A DNA stretch of 64,000 nt from Flavobacterium urumqiense. GTDB taxonomy: Bacteria > Bacteroidota > Bacteroidia > Flavobacteriales > Flavobacteriaceae. Shown one piece after another: positions 52,876 to 61,860 of the stretch; within the stretch, counting starts at the first letter, position 1; each line of letters starts with the position of its first letter. Both the position numbers and the translations under genes were made by a program. The stretch spans positions 1 to 64,000 of the forward strand of contig NZ_FNVP01000012.1 of the NCBI RefSeq assembly GCF_900108015.1. The letters run 5' to 3'. The notes below the pieces were generated by a model that worked only from the letters and a program-made list of their open reading frames with translations, ran no database searches and was not told the origin of the DNA.

Positions 52876-54051
52876 TCACTCCTTTCTCCATTTTTTTGAT
52901 TCCTCAAAAACATGTTCTAAAATTGCTGCTTCTCTTTCGTCAAAGTCAATGTTTCTGCGAGACATTACTAATCGAGCTGTTTCAAATGCTTTTTTAGTTA
53001 TATAAGTGGTAAAACCTGAAGCACCGCCCCAAGAAAAACTAGGCACAAAATTGCGGGGAAATCCGCTTCCAAAAATATTAGCGCTTACTCCCACCACTGT
53101 TCCAGTATTAAACATGGTATTAATTCCGCATTTACTGTGGTCTCCCATCATCAATCCACAAAACTGAAGTCCTGTTTTAGCAAAACCTTCGGTTTCGTAG
53201 CTCCACAATTTTACTTCTTCGTAATTATTTTTTAAGTTCGAATTGTTACTGTCGGCACCTATGTTGCACCATTCACCAAGAACAGAATTTCCTAAAAATC
53301 CATCATGTCCTTTATTCGAATAACCAAACAATACCGAATTATTAACTTCTCCTCCAATTCTGGAATGCGGACCAACAGTTGTTGCGCCATAAACTTTGGC
53401 AGCCATTTTTACAACCGCATTTTCGCACAAGGCAAAAGGGCCTCTGATTACGGACCCTTCCATAATCTCAGTATCTTTACCTATATATATGGGACCTGTT
53501 GAAGCATTTAAAGTAACAAACTCTAATTTTGCGCCTTCTTCTATAAATATATTTTCGGGAGCGATGACGTTGACACTTTTGGGAATAGGCTGTGATCTTC
53601 TGTCTTCAGTCAAGTATTCAAAATCTTCTCGTATTGCCGCATCATTTTTAGAAAAAATATCCCAAGTATGTTCCACTGTTAAGCAATCTTCATTGAATTC
53701 TAAAATCTCATAGGTATCAAAATCTACTTCTTCCTGCTCATCATTGGTATAAAAAGCAATTACTTCATCACCTTTGAAAATAGCTTGATTTGACTCTAGA
53801 TTACTCACCATTTCCACCAAAACATCGTTAGGCAGAAAGGAAGCATTTATCATTACATTTTCTTCTAATTCTACCATTGGAAATTTTTCAGACAAATATT
53901 CCTCTGTCAATGTAGTCGTAGTAGAACCTAAACGCATTTCCCATTTTTGACGAATAGTCATAATTCCAATAAGAATATCAGCAACGGGACGTGTGAAAGT
54001 AAAAGGCAATAAGGTATTTCTAGCAGGTCCGTCAAAAAGTATGTAATTCAT
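52876..54051 (-). CDS. GlmU-like sugar nucleotidyltransferase family protein
   Basis: 391 residues. The N-terminal part (about 1-150, starting MNYILFDGPARNTLLPFTFT) resembles the putative nucleotidyltransferase domain fused to GlmU-like repeats in Bacteroidetes, but the GXGTRM loop of real GlmU is absent. Then left-handed beta-helix hexapeptide repeats (about 165-350; VIAPENIFIEEGAKLEFV, GPIYIGKDTEIMEGSVIRGP) and a short helix at the end. Probably acts on a nucleotide sugar for the envelope. A TAACTTTG box lies on the minus strand at 54134-54141. Confidence 0.8.
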   Translation of the reverse strand: MNYILFDGPARNTLLPFTFTRPVADILIGIMTIRQKWEMRLGSTTTTLTEEYLSEKFPMVELEENVMINASFLPNDVLVEMVSNLESNQAIFKGDEVIAFYTNDEQEEVDFDTYEILEFNEDCLTVEHTWDIFSKNDAAIREDFEYLTEDRRSQPIPKSVNVIAPENIFIEEGAKLEFVTLNASTGPIYIGKDTEIMEGSVIRGPFALCENAVVKMAAKVYGATTVGPHSRIGGEVNNSVLFGYSNKGHDGFLGNSVLGEWCNIGADSNNSNLKNNYEEVKLWSYETEGFAKTGLQFCGLMMGDHSKCGINTMFNTGTVVGVSANIFGSGFPRNFVPSFSWGGASGFTTYITKKAFETARLVMSRRNIDFDEREAAILEHVFEESKKWRKE

Positions 54052-54170
54052 AAAAATTATTTATATGTTAATTCGGTTATTTATTTTATCGAAAATTAAT
54101 TTTAACAATCTGCCGTTTTAATAATATTGACTCCAAAGTTACAAAGTTTTCAAATAGATAAAAATAAAAA

Positions 54171-54203
54171 AAGCCTCCCATCCCGAAGTTGCGGGAGGAA
54201 GGC
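54171..54203 (-). terminator. Terminator of rpmE2
   Basis: GCCTCCC, then CCC, pairs with GGGAGG and GGC around GAAGTTGC; A residues on its left read as T on the minus strand. 24 bp past the rpmE2 stop. Confidence 0.8.
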
Positions 54204-54226
54204 AATATTTTGAAAACAAGCTTTTA

Positions 54227-54478
54227 TTATTTAGCGTGCTTAGCGTATTTAGTTTTAAATTTATCGATACGTCCTGCAGTATCAATAAGTTTAGATTTAC
54301 CTGTGTAAAAAGGGTGAGAAGTTCTAGAGATCTCCATTTTTACAACTGGGTATTCAACACCGTCAACTGTTAATGTTTCTCTCGTATCTGCAGTAGATTT
54401 AGTAATAAAAACTTCATCATTTGACATGTCTTTAAACGCAACTAATCTGTAATTTTCTGGGTGAATTCCTTTTTTCAT
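54227..54478 (-). CDS. rpmE2: 50S ribosomal protein L31 type B
   Basis: 83 residues: MKKGIHPENYRLVAFKDMSN, ISRTSHPFYTGKSKLIDTAG and RIDKFKTKYAKHAK. There is no CxxC pair, so this is the zinc-free (type B) form. In many bacteria the zinc-free form replaces the zinc form in zinc starvation, but in Bacteroidetes it is generally the ordinary one. Single gene. Confidence 0.95.
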   Translation of the reverse strand: MKKGIHPENYRLVAFKDMSNDEVFITKSTADTRETLTVDGVEYPVVKMEISRTSHPFYTGKSKLIDTAGRIDKFKTKYAKHAK

Positions 54479-54720
54479 CTTGTTAATCTTTTTTATTTGT
54501 TAATTATAACTTGTCTTGAAGCTTTTCCTGTAACAGAAAAGGTATAAACTTATTATAACTTTTTGTTTTACATTATTATTTTGAGTTTGCAAATTTACAA
54601 TTTTTTTCCAATAATCAAATCTTTGCATGACTTTTTTTATATAATCGTAAAAAGCGATTTTTATCCTCGAATATATTGGGAATTGTTATATTTGTGGATT
54701 AATAAAAAAATAAACTCTTT

Positions 54721-55263
54721 ATGGAAAATAATGTATCGCCAGCAAAATCTGGAATTTTATTTGGTGTTTTGTTTGGTGTAGTTATGATTTTAGAATTTGT
54801 GATTATGTATATAGTCGGAATGAAATCATTAGTTGGAACTAGCGTAGGTTTGATAGTCAATCTTGCTAACTATTTAATTTTACCAATCTTTTTTATTTAT
54901 TTAGGATGTAATAATTACAAAAAAAATATAAATAACGGTTTTATATCTTTTTCTGAATGCCTAAAAACAGGAGTTTCGATAACTTTTATTGCTGCTTTTA
55001 TCTATGCCTTATTTAACGTGATTTTCAATTATATTTTTCCTGAATTTATAAATGAAATGGTTGCAATTAGTAAAGAAGCGATGCTAAAACAAAACCCATC
55101 TATGACTTCCGACCAATTGGAAACCGGAGTTTCATTGATGAAAAAATTTGCTAATCCATTATTTGTTTTTCCAGTTACGCTAGCAATGTATTCCTTCTTT
55201 GGTTTAATTTATTCACTAATTGTAGGAGCAATTCTAAAAAACGCAAAACCTCAAAGCTTCTAA
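54721..55263 (+). CDS. DUF4199 membrane protein
   Basis: 180 residues with four hydrophobic helices (about 10-32, 40-62, 80-105, 145-170). Motifs seen include SFSECLKTGVSITFIAAFIY and NYKKNINNGFISF, which place it in DUF4199. The function is unknown. A TATATTTG box sits at 54687-54694. The glycosyltransferase gene follows after 4 bp, an arrangement that suggests a shared role in lipid-linked sugar transfer. Confidence 0.82.
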   Translation: MENNVSPAKSGILFGVLFGVVMILEFVIMYIVGMKSLVGTSVGLIVNLANYLILPIFFIYLGCNNYKKNINNGFISFSECLKTGVSITFIAAFIYALFNVIFNYIFPEFINEMVAISKEAMLKQNPSMTSDQLETGVSLMKKFANPLFVFPVTLAMYSFFGLIYSLIVGAILKNAKPQSF

Positions 55264-55267
55264 ATTA

Positions 55268-56227
55268 ATGAATTTATCAATACTCATACCGCTTCTTAAC
55301 GAAGAGGAATCCCTTAAAGAATTGTACACTTGGATCATTAAGGTGATGCAAGAGAATAATTATACCTACGAAATCATTTTTTTGGATGATGGGAGTACCG
55401 ATAATTCCTGGAATATTATTGAAGGATTTGCCCAAGAAAATCCAAATGTAAAAGGGGTTCGTTTTATGAAAAACTTTGGGAAATCACAAGCCTTACATGC
55501 TGGTTTTGCAAAAGCGGCAGGCGATGTTATCATCACCATGGACGCCGATTTGCAAGACAGTCCGGAAGAGATTCCGGGGTTGTATGAAATGATTGTCAAC
55601 GGTAAATTTGATTTGGTTTCCGGTTGGAAAAAGAAACGTTATGATTCTGTGGTTGCTAAAAACTTGCCTTCCAAATTATTCAATTGGGCCGCGAGAAAAA
55701 CATCTGGTGTAGAATTGAATGATTTCAATTGCGGATTGAAAGCCTATAAAAATGTTGTAGTAAAAAATATCGAAGTTTCGGGAGAAATGCACCGATACAT
55801 TCCTGTTTTGGCAAAGAATGCCGGTTTTGGAAAAATTGGTGAAAAAGTGGTACAGCACCAAGCCAGAAAATATGGTGAGACCAAATTTGGAATGGAACGT
55901 TTCATCAATGGTTTCCTTGATCTAATTACTATCTGGTTTCTTTCCCGTTTTGGAAAAAGGCCGATGCACTTATTTGGTGCTATGGGTTCTTTGATGTTTA
56001 TCATTGGTTTTTTATTAGCCGGTTACATCGGAGTTTCAAAACTCTATCACATGTATAATGACATGTATTATAATTTAGTCACCAGCAATCCTTGGTTTTA
56101 CATCGCGCTAACAACAATGGTATTGGGAACCCAATTATTTTTGGCTGGATTTCTTGGTGAAATAATTTTGCGAACCAAAAACAATGAAGAACGTTATAAA
56201 GTTTCAAGTGAAGTAAATTTTTTATAA
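55268..56227 (+). CDS. Family 2 glycosyltransferase, DPM1/ArnC-like
   Basis: 319 residues. GT-A domain with LSILIPLLNEEESL, FLDDGSTDNSW, MDADLQDSPEEIP and SGWKKKR, then two C-terminal membrane helices (about 232-255 and 270-292). This is the pattern of enzymes that transfer a sugar or aminosugar to polyprenyl phosphate at the inner membrane. Substrate not determined. Encoded 4 bp after the DUF4199 gene. Confidence 0.92.
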   Translation: MNLSILIPLLNEEESLKELYTWIIKVMQENNYTYEIIFLDDGSTDNSWNIIEGFAQENPNVKGVRFMKNFGKSQALHAGFAKAAGDVIITMDADLQDSPEEIPGLYEMIVNGKFDLVSGWKKKRYDSVVAKNLPSKLFNWAARKTSGVELNDFNCGLKAYKNVVVKNIEVSGEMHRYIPVLAKNAGFGKIGEKVVQHQARKYGETKFGMERFINGFLDLITIWFLSRFGKRPMHLFGAMGSLMFIIGFLLAGYIGVSKLYHMYNDMYYNLVTSNPWFYIALTTMVLGTQLFLAGFLGEIILRTKNNEERYKVSSEVNFL

Positions 56228-56346
56228 TTCACACCAAATAAAACATACATTTCTATTGGAACTTGAAGATTGACTTATACGATTTTTGTCATTCTGATTG
56301 CAAAAATTGAAATTTAAAGAATATATTTTTCGTTACAACAAATCTC

Positions 56347-56454
56347 TAGCCCTGATAGAAGCGGCATCCTTTTCTAGTCCTGAACTTGTTTCAGGATCCT
56401 GAAACAAGTTCAGGACTAGAAAAGATATAGCGAAAAGCAGGAAACAGCTCCTAA
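56347..56454 (+). repeat. Interspersed hairpin repeat, copy B, with a 54-bp perfect palindrome
   Basis: Family ends: TAGCCCTGATAGAAGCGGCA and ATCC on the left; GATATAGCGAAAAGCAGGAA and ACAGCTCCT on the right. The centre is a perfect, loop-free palindrome, 56370-56423 (27-bp arms meeting at GGATCC). It fills the gap between the glycosyltransferase and the phosphohexomutase genes. Confidence 0.75.
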
Positions 56455-56531
56455 AAAACATCAAAATTGTTAAATGAGATGACTATTTTGAAATTTTAAA
56501 CTAAAAATTCAGAAACAAAAAAATCTATAAA

Positions 56532-58259
56532 ATGGATATCAAACAAAACATTTTGGATGCAGTAAATGAATGGCTTACGCCAACATTTGACAATGAAACT
56601 CAAATAGCCATCAAGGAATTGATGACCACTTCTCCTATAGAACTGGAAGAAAGTTTTTATAAAAATCTGGAATTTGGAACAGGCGGAATGCGCGGTGTTA
56701 TGGGCGTTGGGAACAATCGCATAAATAAATACACGCTTGGAAAAAGCACGCAAGGTCTGGCCAATTACATGCATAAAGTGTTCCCAAATAAAGACTTAAA
56801 AGTTGCTATTGCTTACGACTGTCGCCATAATAGCGATACACTGGCAAAGGTAGTTGCTGATGTTTTCTCGGCAAATGGGATTACGGTTTATCTGTTTTCG
56901 GAGTTAAGACCTACTCCTGAATTGTCATTTGCGGTTAAACATCTAGGTTGTCAAGCCGGAATTGTTCTTACAGCTTCTCACAATCCGCCAGAATACAACG
57001 GTTACAAAGTGTATTGGGAAGATGGTGGGCAAATTGTTCCTCCCGAAGATGAAGCCATCATTAATACTATTGAAAACTTAAATTACAATGAAATCAAGTT
57101 TTCTGCCAATGAAGATCTGATACATTACATTGATACTGAAATTGACAAAGCGTTTATAAAATCCTCGATTGCAAATGCAAGTTTTAACACTTCGGCTGAA
57201 GCCAAAGAAAATCTGAACATCGTTTTTACTTCTTTGCACGGAACTTCGATAACATTAGTTCCTGATACATTATCGCAAGCCGGGTACAGGAATGTGCATA
57301 TTGTTGAAGAACAAAGAGTGCCAAATGGTGATTTTCCGACGGTAAAATCTCCTAACCCGGAAGAACCGGAAGCATTGACTATGGCGATGGCTTTGGCAGA
57401 TAAAACCAATTCGGATATTGTTATTGGGACGGATCCTGATTGTGACCGTTTGGGTGTTGCTGTTAGAAATAATGAAGGACAAATGACTTTGCTCAATGGA
57501 AATCAAACGATGATATTGATGACTGCTTTTTTACTGGAACAATGGAAAAAAGCGGGAAAAATCAATGGTAAACAATTTGTAGGTTCGACAATCGTTTCTA
57601 CTCCTATGATGATGGAATTAGCCACTAATTATGGCGTAGAATGCAAAGTGGGATTGACCGGATTTAAATGGATTGCCAAAATGATAAAGGATTTCCCGGA
57701 GCTGGAATTCATTGGTGGTGGTGAAGAAAGTTTTGGTTACATGGTAGGCGATGCTGTACGAGATAAAGATGCTGTTGCCGCTACTTTATTAATTTGTGAA
57801 TTAGCAGCTCAGGCTAAAGCAAAAGGGAGTACCGTTTACAAAGAATTACTTCAATTATACGTTGACAACGGATTCTATAAAGAACATTTGGTTTCATTGA
57901 CTAAAAAGGGAATGGACGGTTTACAGGAAATCAATCAGATGATGATTGACATGAGAGAGAATCCAATGAAAGAAATTAACGGACAACGAGTGATTATGTT
58001 AGAAGACTACCAATCCTCAACAGCAAAAAACTTATTGACTGATGAAGTAACTAAAATGGACATTCCAAAATCGAATGTACTTATTTATTACACAGAAGAC
58101 GGTTCTAAAATTTGTGCCAGACCAAGCGGAACGGAACCAAAAATAAAATTCTATATTAGCGTCAATACAGAATTGGAATCTGTTGAAGATTTCAACGAAG
58201 TGGACGCTATTTTGAATGAAAAAATTAAAAATATAATTACTGCAATGCAATTGAACTAA
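56532..58259 (+). CDS. Phosphoglucomutase/phosphomannomutase
   Basis: 575 residues of the alpha-D-phosphohexomutase family: substrate entry [12 protein letters not shown], phosphoserine loop [13 protein letters not shown] (Ser149), metal loop [10 protein letters not shown], sugar loop [10 protein letters not shown], phosphate loop [12 protein letters not shown]. Interconverts 1- and 6-phosphates of hexose for sugar nucleotide supply. The size fits the PGM2-like group. Its stop codon shares bases with the start of the next gene (TAATG), so the two are translated together. Confidence 0.95.
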   Translation: MDIKQNILDAVNEWLTPTFDNETQIAIKELMTTSPIELEESFYKNLEFGTGGMRGVMGVGNNRINKYTLGKSTQGLANYMHKVFPNKDLKVAIAYDCRHNSDTLAKVVADVFSANGITVYLFSELRPTPELSFAVKHLGCQAGIVLTASHNPPEYNGYKVYWEDGGQIVPPEDEAIINTIENLNYNEIKFSANEDLIHYIDTEIDKAFIKSSIANASFNTSAEAKENLNIVFTSLHGTSITLVPDTLSQAGYRNVHIVEEQRVPNGDFPTVKSPNPEEPEALTMAMALADKTNSDIVIGTDPDCDRLGVAVRNNEGQMTLLNGNQTMILMTAFLLEQWKKAGKINGKQFVGSTIVSTPMMMELATNYGVECKVGLTGFKWIAKMIKDFPELEFIGGGEESFGYMVGDAVRDKDAVAATLLICELAAQAKAKGSTVYKELLQLYVDNGFYKEHLVSLTKKGMDGLQEINQMMIDMRENPMKEINGQRVIMLEDYQSSTAKNLLTDEVTKMDIPKSNVLIYYTEDGSKICARPSGTEPKIKFYISVNTELESVEDFNEVDAILNEKIKNIITAMQLN

Positions 58260-60091
58260 TGGACAAAAGCTTATTAAAATTAATACCTTATACAAAACCA
58301 TATAAGTCTCATATCACCTGGAATATTATATACAATATTTTGTATGCCTTGTTTAGCACTATTTCTATGCTAACACTTCTTCCTGTTCTTGAAGTGCTTT
58401 TTGGCAAAACTAAAAAGATATTGAAAGAGCCGGTTTATACTGGAATAGGCGATATTAAGCAATTTGGTTCGGATTTTATGTATTACAAAATTTCAGAACT
58501 TACCAAAGAAAACAGCATTCAAGTTGCGTTGTTATTTGTTGTTCTAATGGTTATTACAACATTCTTATTCAAAAATTTATTTAATTATCTTGCTTCGCAC
58601 CACATCATGCACTTAAAAAATGGTGTGTTACGGGATTTGAGAAAATCGATGTATAATAAAATAATAGAATTGCCAATTTCTTATTATTCTGAAAAAAGAA
58701 AAGGAGATATTATGGCCAGAATGCTTGGCGATGTCAATGAAGTTCAGAATTCCTTTTTCTCGATATTAGAACTCGTGGTAAAAGAACCCTTAACCATTGT
58801 ATTTGCTCTAGTTACGATGTTTTTTATCAGTGTGAAATTGACTTTATTTGTTTTAGTATTCATCCCTATTTCAGGATTAATCATTTCAAAAATCGCTAAA
58901 AATCTGAGAGCACAATCCATGCAGGCTCAAAAAGAAAGTGGCTTTCTTATTTCTATTGTTGATGAAAGTTTGAGCGGATTGAAAGTTATAAAAAGTTACA
59001 ATGCTGAAAGCAATTTCAAAAGCAGGTTTCACGATTCAGTGACGCGATTGTTGAATTTATCAAATAGTATAGGAAGCAAAAACAATTTAGCGACTCCATT
59101 AAGCGAATTTTTAGGAATAACAACGATTGCAGTACTACTTTTTTATGGTGGAAATTTAGTATTAGTCGAAAAAACATTGGAAGGCTCCGCTTTTATCGTT
59201 TACCTGACCTTGGCTTTCAATATTCTTACGCCAGCGAAAGCCATTTCTAAAGCTTCTTATTCCGTTAAAAACGGTCTAGCAGCTGCGGAACGAGTTTTTG
59301 AAGTTTTAGAAGTCGAAAATGAAATCACCTCAAAAGTAAATGCTATTGACAAAAAAACTTTTGACTCCACTATAACAATCCAAAATATTAATTTTAAATA
59401 CGAAGATGAAGCGGTTTTAAAAGACTTTTCACTTGAAGTAAAAAAAGGACAAACAGTAGCTCTTGTGGGACAATCCGGAAGCGGAAAAAGTACCATTGCT
59501 AATTTACTGACTCGTTTTTATGATGTAAACGAAGGAACAATACAAATCGATGGAATAGATATTAAAGACATGACTTTGCATTCTCTTCGTGATTTGATGG
59601 GATTAGTAACTCAAGACAGTATTTTATTTAATGATACCATAAAAGCTAATATTTCGCTTGGTAAAGATAACGCAACGGATGAAGAAATTGTTGAAGCCTT
59701 AAAAATTGCCAACGCTTTTGAATTTGTCAAAGACTTGCATCTTGGAATTTATACCAACATTGGCGACAGCGGAAACAAACTTTCGGGTGGTCAAAAACAA
59801 AGATTGTCTATCGCTCGTGCTGTTTTGAAAAATCCTCCAATTATGATTTTGGATGAAGCGACATCAGCATTGGATACCGAAAGTGAAAAATTTGTTCAAG
59901 TAGCATTAGAAAACATGATGCAAAACAGAACTTCCATTGTTATCGCGCACCGACTTTCGACTATTCAAAAAGCAGATTTGATTGTAGTCATGAAAAAAGG
60001 AAAAATTGTGGAACAAGGGAAACATGATGAACTTATTGCCATGAATGGTACCTATAGCAAACTAGTAAATATGCAGTCTTTTGAATCGTAA
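58259..60091 (+). CDS. ABC exporter, MsbA-like, fused membrane and ATPase domains
   Basis: 610 residues. Six membrane helices in the first 330 residues, then a nucleotide-binding domain: Walker A GQSGSGKST (about 405), signature LSGGQKQRLSIARAV, Walker B PIMILDEATSALD, H loop AHRLS. Type IV exporter, functioning as a dimer; in Bacteroidetes this group is thought to flip lipid A core or other lipids. The start overlaps the phosphohexomutase stop by 1 base. Confidence 0.92.
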   Translation: MDKSLLKLIPYTKPYKSHITWNIIYNILYALFSTISMLTLLPVLEVLFGKTKKILKEPVYTGIGDIKQFGSDFMYYKISELTKENSIQVALLFVVLMVITTFLFKNLFNYLASHHIMHLKNGVLRDLRKSMYNKIIELPISYYSEKRKGDIMARMLGDVNEVQNSFFSILELVVKEPLTIVFALVTMFFISVKLTLFVLVFIPISGLIISKIAKNLRAQSMQAQKESGFLISIVDESLSGLKVIKSYNAESNFKSRFHDSVTRLLNLSNSIGSKNNLATPLSEFLGITTIAVLLFYGGNLVLVEKTLEGSAFIVYLTLAFNILTPAKAISKASYSVKNGLAAAERVFEVLEVENEITSKVNAIDKKTFDSTITIQNINFKYEDEAVLKDFSLEVKKGQTVALVGQSGSGKSTIANLLTRFYDVNEGTIQIDGIDIKDMTLHSLRDLMGLVTQDSILFNDTIKANISLGKDNATDEEIVEALKIANAFEFVKDLHLGIYTNIGDSGNKLSGGQKQRLSIARAVLKNPPIMILDEATSALDTESEKFVQVALENMMQNRTSIVIAHRLSTIQKADLIVVMKKGKIVEQGKHDELIAMNGTYSKLVNMQSFES

Positions 60092-60108
60092 TATTTAAAA
60101 TCTAAAAA

Positions 60109-60810
60109 ATGTACCTCAATAATTCAAATATAAAACTGCCCGAAAATCCAAACACAATCGTTTGGAAATACTTGGATTTGTCTAAGTTTTTGGATTTATT
60201 GATGTCTCAAAAGTTATTCATGTCCCGTTCAGATAAATTTGAGGATCAGTACGAAGGCACTTTTAGCGAACCCACATTTGAAGAAATCAGGAAACTATCC
60301 ATTGACAATCCTGACTTTTTGAATTATTACAAAAGTCATCGAGAAAGGGTGGCTATCAGCAGCTGGCACATTAATGAATATGAATCGTTTGCAATGTGGC
60401 AAATTTTCACACAGAATAGTGAAGGATTAGCGATTCAATCTACGATTGGCAGACTACAAAACGCGCTGCAACCAGAGCAAGTTTATAAACAGTACATCGG
60501 CGAAGTTAATTATATCGATTACAAAAAGGAATACATTCCCTTTGACGATATGTTCTTCCCTTTTCTGTTTAAACGAAAAAGTTTTCAGTACGAGCGAGAA
60601 GTCCGAATCATCACTGATATTGCCGAAAATGATATCAAAATTAATGAAGGTTTAAAAATCAATGTTGATATCAACCAATTAATCGAAAAAATTTATATTC
60701 ATCCAAAATCTGAAAACTGGTACAAAAACTTAGTAATTCAACTGGTTTCCGAGTTAGGTTTTAATTTTGAGATTGAAAAATCCGATTTAGAAAGTGATAT
60801 TTTAATTTAA
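60109..60810 (+). CDS. DUF2971 family protein
   Basis: 233 residues, soluble. Typical pattern: WKYLDLSKFLDLLMSQKLFM, SRSDKFEDQYEGTF, SSWHINEYESFAMWQIFT and FKRKSFQYEREVRII. DUF2971 has no known reaction. Starts 17 bp after the ABC exporter stop, likely the end of the same transcript. Confidence 0.85.
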   Translation: MYLNNSNIKLPENPNTIVWKYLDLSKFLDLLMSQKLFMSRSDKFEDQYEGTFSEPTFEEIRKLSIDNPDFLNYYKSHRERVAISSWHINEYESFAMWQIFTQNSEGLAIQSTIGRLQNALQPEQVYKQYIGEVNYIDYKKEYIPFDDMFFPFLFKRKSFQYEREVRIITDIAENDIKINEGLKINVDINQLIEKIYIHPKSENWYKNLVIQLVSELGFNFEIEKSDLESDILI

Positions 60811-60910
60811 ATAATACTCTTTAAACCTACGGTCTAGATCAACATTCTGAACACTAGTTTGAGACACAGATAACACTGATTAAGCAGAATTACACTGATT
60901 TTTAATTAAA

Positions 60911-60975
60911 ATTAAACACGAATTTCACTAATTGTACTTATTAATTCGTGCACATTAGTGAAATTCGTGTTTAAT
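60911..60975. repeat. Intergenic repeat with 22-bp perfect arms
   Basis: 60911-60932 (ATTAAACACGAATTTCACTA and AT) is exactly complementary to 60954-60975, with a 21-nt loop. The flank has short ACACTGATT units. Between convergent genes; it may end both transcripts, though T tracts are missing. Confidence 0.7.
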
Positions 60976-61013
60976 ATCATGCCTGTTTTTTGGTTCTACA
61001 CCGTAGTGGCTTT

Positions 61014-61736
61014 TTAAACTGGTTTGTAACTAATTACTCTCCATTCCTTTTTAGACAAATCGATATAGTTGTAATGCACTACATCCTTATTATCAAATTG
61101 TCCATTTTTATTAGTATCCTCAACAGTTCTAAAATACAAACAGTTTTTAGATTCCATTAATTTCCAATCGATCAACTCCTGAAAATTATCTGATATTTTA
61201 GTGAGTTTATGCCCACTTATTTCACTAAGATATAAAGCTTTAATATCACTCGTATCTAATTTTCCATCCTTATTGGTATCCATATCAACCATGGTATAAA
61301 CCATAATTTGGTTCTTGGTTTTATCGGCAACTGATTTTAAGTAGGTAGCCGTTTGAATTAAAACTGGTTTATCAGTCAATGCTTTTATAGAATCGGAATC
61401 AATCCGTTGAAATTTTAAATTCTGCAAAAAACCGGTGATTTCATTTTCTCCATAATTAGATATTGTAAAACTCAAATCATTCACGCTAGAAGATCCATAT
61501 TTTGTTTTAATCCCTTTTTCACGAATACTTAGATCACCAACCGGATGAATCAAATAATCCGTCCCTTCCATTTGTATAGGTAAATCAGCAATTGCTATCA
61601 AAGTAGAATCGGTTTTCACCACACTCTTTCCTTTATTAGGAGCATCATAAGTTACTTTAGGTTTTTCTTGATCTTCTTTACAGCTGGCAAGAAGTAAAAC
61701 AAATATTCCTAATAAAGTGATATGTAATTTTTTCAT
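61014..61736 (-). CDS. Lipoprotein with two EF-hand-like loops
   Basis: 240 residues. Lipobox LLLASC after the signal (MKKLHITLLGIFVLLLASC). The centre is beta-rich (TDYLIHPVGDLSIREKGI). Two calcium-loop-like motifs, DMDTNKDGKLDTSDI (about 152) and EDTNKNGQFDNKDV (about 207), are 55 residues apart. The dockerin/EF-hand type of loop suggests Ca2+-stabilised structure at the outer membrane. A TACATTTG box is on the minus strand at 61762-61769. The TonB-dependent receptor gene just upstream is on the same strand. Confidence 0.75.
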   Translation of the reverse strand: MKKLHITLLGIFVLLLASCKEDQEKPKVTYDAPNKGKSVVKTDSTLIAIADLPIQMEGTDYLIHPVGDLSIREKGIKTKYGSSSVNDLSFTISNYGENEITGFLQNLKFQRIDSDSIKALTDKPVLIQTATYLKSVADKTKNQIMVYTMVDMDTNKDGKLDTSDIKALYLSEISGHKLTKISDNFQELIDWKLMESKNCLYFRTVEDTNKNGQFDNKDVVHYNYIDLSKKEWRVISYKPV

Positions 61737-61860
61737 GATGGTATACTATTTATAATAAATTCAAATGTAATCATTTTTAAAAATGGTAACGACATTCTTT
61801 GATTGATTTATATAACAGAAATCGTTTATACTATTATTAAAATCCAAATATTTGTTCTAG

